Below, one piece after another: positions 8,111-10,000 of a stretch of DNA of 10,000 nt (position 1 is its first letter; the number at the start of each line of letters is the position of its first letter). This DNA is from Actinidia chinensis (Eukaryota > Streptophyta > Magnoliopsida > Ericales > Actinidiaceae), in contig CM018913.1 in assembly GCA_009663005.1 (NCBI GenBank), forward strand, positions 15,443,964 to 15,453,963, written 5' to 3'. The notes beneath the pieces are model-generated. The model was given only the letters and a program-made list of their open reading frames with translations, made no database searches and was not told where the DNA came from. Both the position numbers and the translations under genes were made by a program.

Positions 8111-8620
8111 TTCCACAGGTATCTGGAACTCCCAGGAGACCTACCTCGGAAAATTCACGGACTACCGGAATGTCCGCACAGACGAGTCCTTTGATAAAGA
8201 CAACAACACAATTACATAAAATACCCCTGACAGCCCTTCGATAAGAGTCGTTGGGCACAGCCATAGACACAAAAATATGGCGGTTATTACTCGATTCCCC
8301 TCCAAAATCAACTTCTTTTCTGTTCTGAGTTTCTAAGGATTATACATGTCTTAGGCAATGAAATTGTAGGCCCTTCTGGACAACCACCCATGCAAAATAG
8401 AACATCAAATGTTCCATTTTCAATGGTATCAAATCGGGAGGTCTACTGTCTATCAATCCCGGACACACAATCTCGATACCCATTGAAACACAAGCCCCTA
8501 TTCATGGCGTGACACTACTACACTCATAGCTATGGTCAGGTTTTCTAGTCAAATTACTGCAATTGTATGACACAAATGGGTGCGAAGATCCAGTGTCAAA
8601 CAATTACATAAGCAGGTAAA
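8111..8620 (-). pseudogene. Aspartic protease and PR-RT linker, largely open but broken
   Basis: This retroviral-type aspartic protease would cleave the gag-pol polyprotein. The active-site triad is seen as FDTGSSHPFVS (8568-8600), at the usual place after gag. Downstream, one frame stays open for most of the domain after a stop near 8510, and includes PPDLIPLKMEH (about 8405-8440). A second block contains DIPVVREF (about 8150-8175), the linker that leads into RT. The middle of the domain is altered: the conserved region after LIPL is shifted in frame. The enzyme would work as a homodimer in the virus-like particle, but the stops exclude that here. Confidence 0.8.
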
Positions 8621-8789
8621 GAACACAATCATCAAGTACCGCAACCCCGTCCTGTATTCCTGGCCTTTCTGGTTCAGTGCAAAAGCTGTCCGCCTTTGGT
8701 TGTTCATATTTCCACCCTGTTCCAGAATTCCTGGCTCACATTCTCCTCTGGCCCTCCCCCGGTGGTATTGCTCTGTCTCAGCCTTGGAA

Positions 8790-9810
8790 GTTTCTCTTTT
8801 GTGTCCACTTCATTGCAATGGGAAAACACTAATCTAATTCCTACTTTCAAACTCTTGTCCTTCCAGTATACACCCCAATGGTATCTCTCCACATTTTCTG
8901 CATACCTGCATGCCCCTTAGGATTCTCACAAAAATCTAGACTATCTCGGTTTCTGCTTCTTCTGGCCCATAGTTCCCTCTATGCTCCAAAATTCCTGTCT
9001 CTCTTGTTACAAAGTATTCTTTCTCTCAATCATTTGCTCCACAATAATTGAGCTCTATCTAGCACCTCAGCATAAGCGGCAAATAACAATGGGCCCTAAT
9101 AACCCTTTCATTTGTGCATCAGCCCATCCCTCAAATTGCGGCTCGCATCTAATCCGTTACCAGCCAAGTGTGGCGGACACTCAGGCCAAATGTAAACGAC
9201 CTCTCGTAATCTGCAATAGGCGTTCCCATTGTTTCAAAGCTCAAATTCTGAGCACTTAGCATTTGCACTGCTCTAGGCACCCAACTTTCCCTAAGTCACT
9301 TTTGAACTCGAGGCCAATCCATTACTGGCTCCCTCTTTTTACCCCCCTACTCCCTTAAGATTCCACACACCTACTAGCTTTTTGCGCCCTTGCCAATAGG
9401 TATGACCCATTCTCTTACTGTCTCAGCCTACACACAATCTAAGAAGTCTAAAAGTTCTTTCCATTGCCAGTATCCAATCATTCGCCTTGACTGGATCCAT
9501 CAACCCTTGAAAGTTGGTGGTTTCAGTTTCAAAAACTGTTTACTGCAGCAACACTTTCCATGGTAACGTAGGGTCCTCGTTACGCCCCTATACTTGACGT
9601 TTCCCCCGTGAGTTTCCCCTCTATTCAAAGTCTAAACTCCCGCGTCTCTTGGGGTTGTGGGGGCTGAAAATGCTGCTGCAACAATTGCTGTTGAGCAGTC
9701 CACTGCTCCTACCGCATCTGACATATTTCCTCAATTAAGTTCATCTGAGGATTATCGTTTCACCTTCCTGCCCAATCCCTCGGGTATCGTCCATTTCATT
9801 CCATATATAA
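8790..9810 (-). pseudogene. Gag (capsid and zinc-knuckle) of the Gypsy element, broken
   Basis: Gag would form the cytoplasmic virus-like particle and bind the element RNA. The capsid core is recognisable by PTFQGLMDPVKANDWILAME (about 9456-9515), followed by RTFRLLRLC. FETMGTPIADYERSFTFG (about 9187-9240) comes next, and AAYAEVLDRAQLL (about 9040-9080) marks the helical end of the capsid. A decayed CCHC zinc knuckle begins with VCRKCGE (about 8885-8905). The start codon is uncertain; a candidate near 9805 gives a short basic or acidic leader, and the Gln-rich stretch around 9670-9700 resembles the variable gag N-terminus. Frames change repeatedly and stops are frequent, so only fragments could be translated. 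Confidence 0.8.
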
Positions 9811-9945
9811 TTAAAGAAAACGGCCATTAGACATAAGTTATAGGGATCATACAGTATGCATTCTACTCATACTATATGCAAGTATAGACATTCTACCGTG
9901 CCTTAACCTAATCAGCGATTTACTTAACAAAATCCAATAAAACTT
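9811..9945 (-). other. 5' leader of the Gypsy element
   Basis: AT-rich sequence between the primer binding site and the first gag-like sequence. It would be the untranslated leader carrying packaging signals. No structure can be assigned by eye. Confidence 0.5.
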
Positions 9946-9958
9946 TGCTATTGATACA
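9946..9958 (-). other. Degenerate primer binding site, initiator-Met tRNA type
   Basis: On the minus strand this reads TGTATCAATAGCA. The plant initiator-Met site begins TGGTATCAGAGC, so this copy has lost one base and changed a few others. It lies five bases inside the LTR end at 9964, the expected place for starting minus-strand DNA synthesis in Gypsy elements of plants. Confidence 0.65.
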
Positions 9959-9963
9959 ACAAA

Positions 9964-10000
9964 TGTCACGACCGGACCCGTTTATACACGGGTTCCCCAC
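9964..10000 (-). repeat. Start of the 5' LTR (37 bases visible)
   Basis: The window ends with TGTCACGACCGGACCCG followed by TTTATACACGGGTTCCCCAC. This matches the beginning of the LTR at 4662 with a handful of substitutions and short gaps. The rest of the LTR lies beyond the window. Since the element reads on the minus strand, this is the U5 edge of its 5' LTR. Confidence 0.8.

Larger units (their letters stand above)
4662..10000 (-). mobile_element. Degenerate Ty3/Gypsy LTR retrotransposon (chromovirus-like), 5' LTR cut by the window
   Basis: The same motif, TGTCACGA followed by a similar 30 bases, starts at 4662 and again at 9964, showing two direct LTRs. Between them, reading on the minus strand from right to left, are an initiator-Met-like primer binding site, gag, protease, RT, RNase H, integrase, a chromodomain-like tail and a polypurine tract. 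Protease-RT-RH-INT is the Ty3/Gypsy order. The RT linker and integrase tail look most like the Tekay/Del chromovirus group of plants. The internal region is 4771 bases, somewhat short for an intact relative, so small deletions are likely. No domain is open over its full length, so the copy cannot transpose by itself. Confidence 0.9.

Noticed and set aside
8580..9259. Plus-strand open frames of 74-92 codons opposite gag
   Set aside because: The minus strand carries gag capsid and zinc-knuckle motifs here. The plus-strand frames have no recognisable content and are shadows.
1..10000. A bacterial defence, biosynthetic or other undescribed multi-gene system
   Set aside because: There are no intact genes, ribosome binding sites or operon structure. 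All recognisable protein sequence belongs to two plant transposable-element families.

Overview
This is plant nuclear repeat DNA. It holds two decayed transposable elements side by side, both coding on the minus strand, and no intact host gene. The reasons for calling it a plant are a MuDR-type transposase with a SWIM zinc finger and GA/CT-rich terminal inverted repeats, a Ty3/Gypsy chromovirus-like polyprotein primed by initiator-Met tRNA, AT-rich spacers, and short GT-AG introns. The host species cannot be named from the sequence; a flowering plant is most likely.

Region 1 (from before base 1 to about 4105) is an old Mutator-like element (MULE). Both ends carry related, inward-facing terminal inverted repeats. 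The left one is cut by the window edge and the right one runs from about 3785 to 4105. Each contains a TATA-like box followed by a CT-rich leader pointing into the element. Inside, on the minus strand, is a transposase pseudogene (2800 down to 1053) with recognisable blocks in the expected order: an N-terminal block, the late part of the DDE catalytic domain, the SWIM zinc finger, a GRPKK-like basic motif, and a degraded zinc knuckle. A 95-bp intron interrupts it exactly between codons, and a roughly 0.94-kb 5' leader intron is likely. The middle of the protein is missing, and stops and frameshifts are common.

Region 2 (4106-4661) is AT-rich spacer with nothing recognisable.

Region 3 (4662 to beyond base 10000) is a minus-strand Ty3/Gypsy LTR retrotransposon. 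The 3' LTR is 4662-5192 (531 bp, TGT...ACA), with a polypurine tract next to it. The 4771-bp internal region encodes, from right to left, gag, protease, reverse transcriptase, RNase H, integrase and a chromodomain-like tail. A degenerate initiator-Met primer binding site lies at 9946-9958, and the first 37 bases of the 5' LTR end the window. Every domain is recognisable but broken by many small indels and stops, so the element is non-autonomous and old. It resembles Tekay/Del-type chromoviruses in its polyprotein, although the LTR is short for that group.

The two elements are neighbours rather than nested. I found no sign of a new biological system. The most informative points are the promoter-like symmetry of the MULE ends, the in-phase intron in its catalytic domain, and the indel-dominated decay of the retrotransposon.
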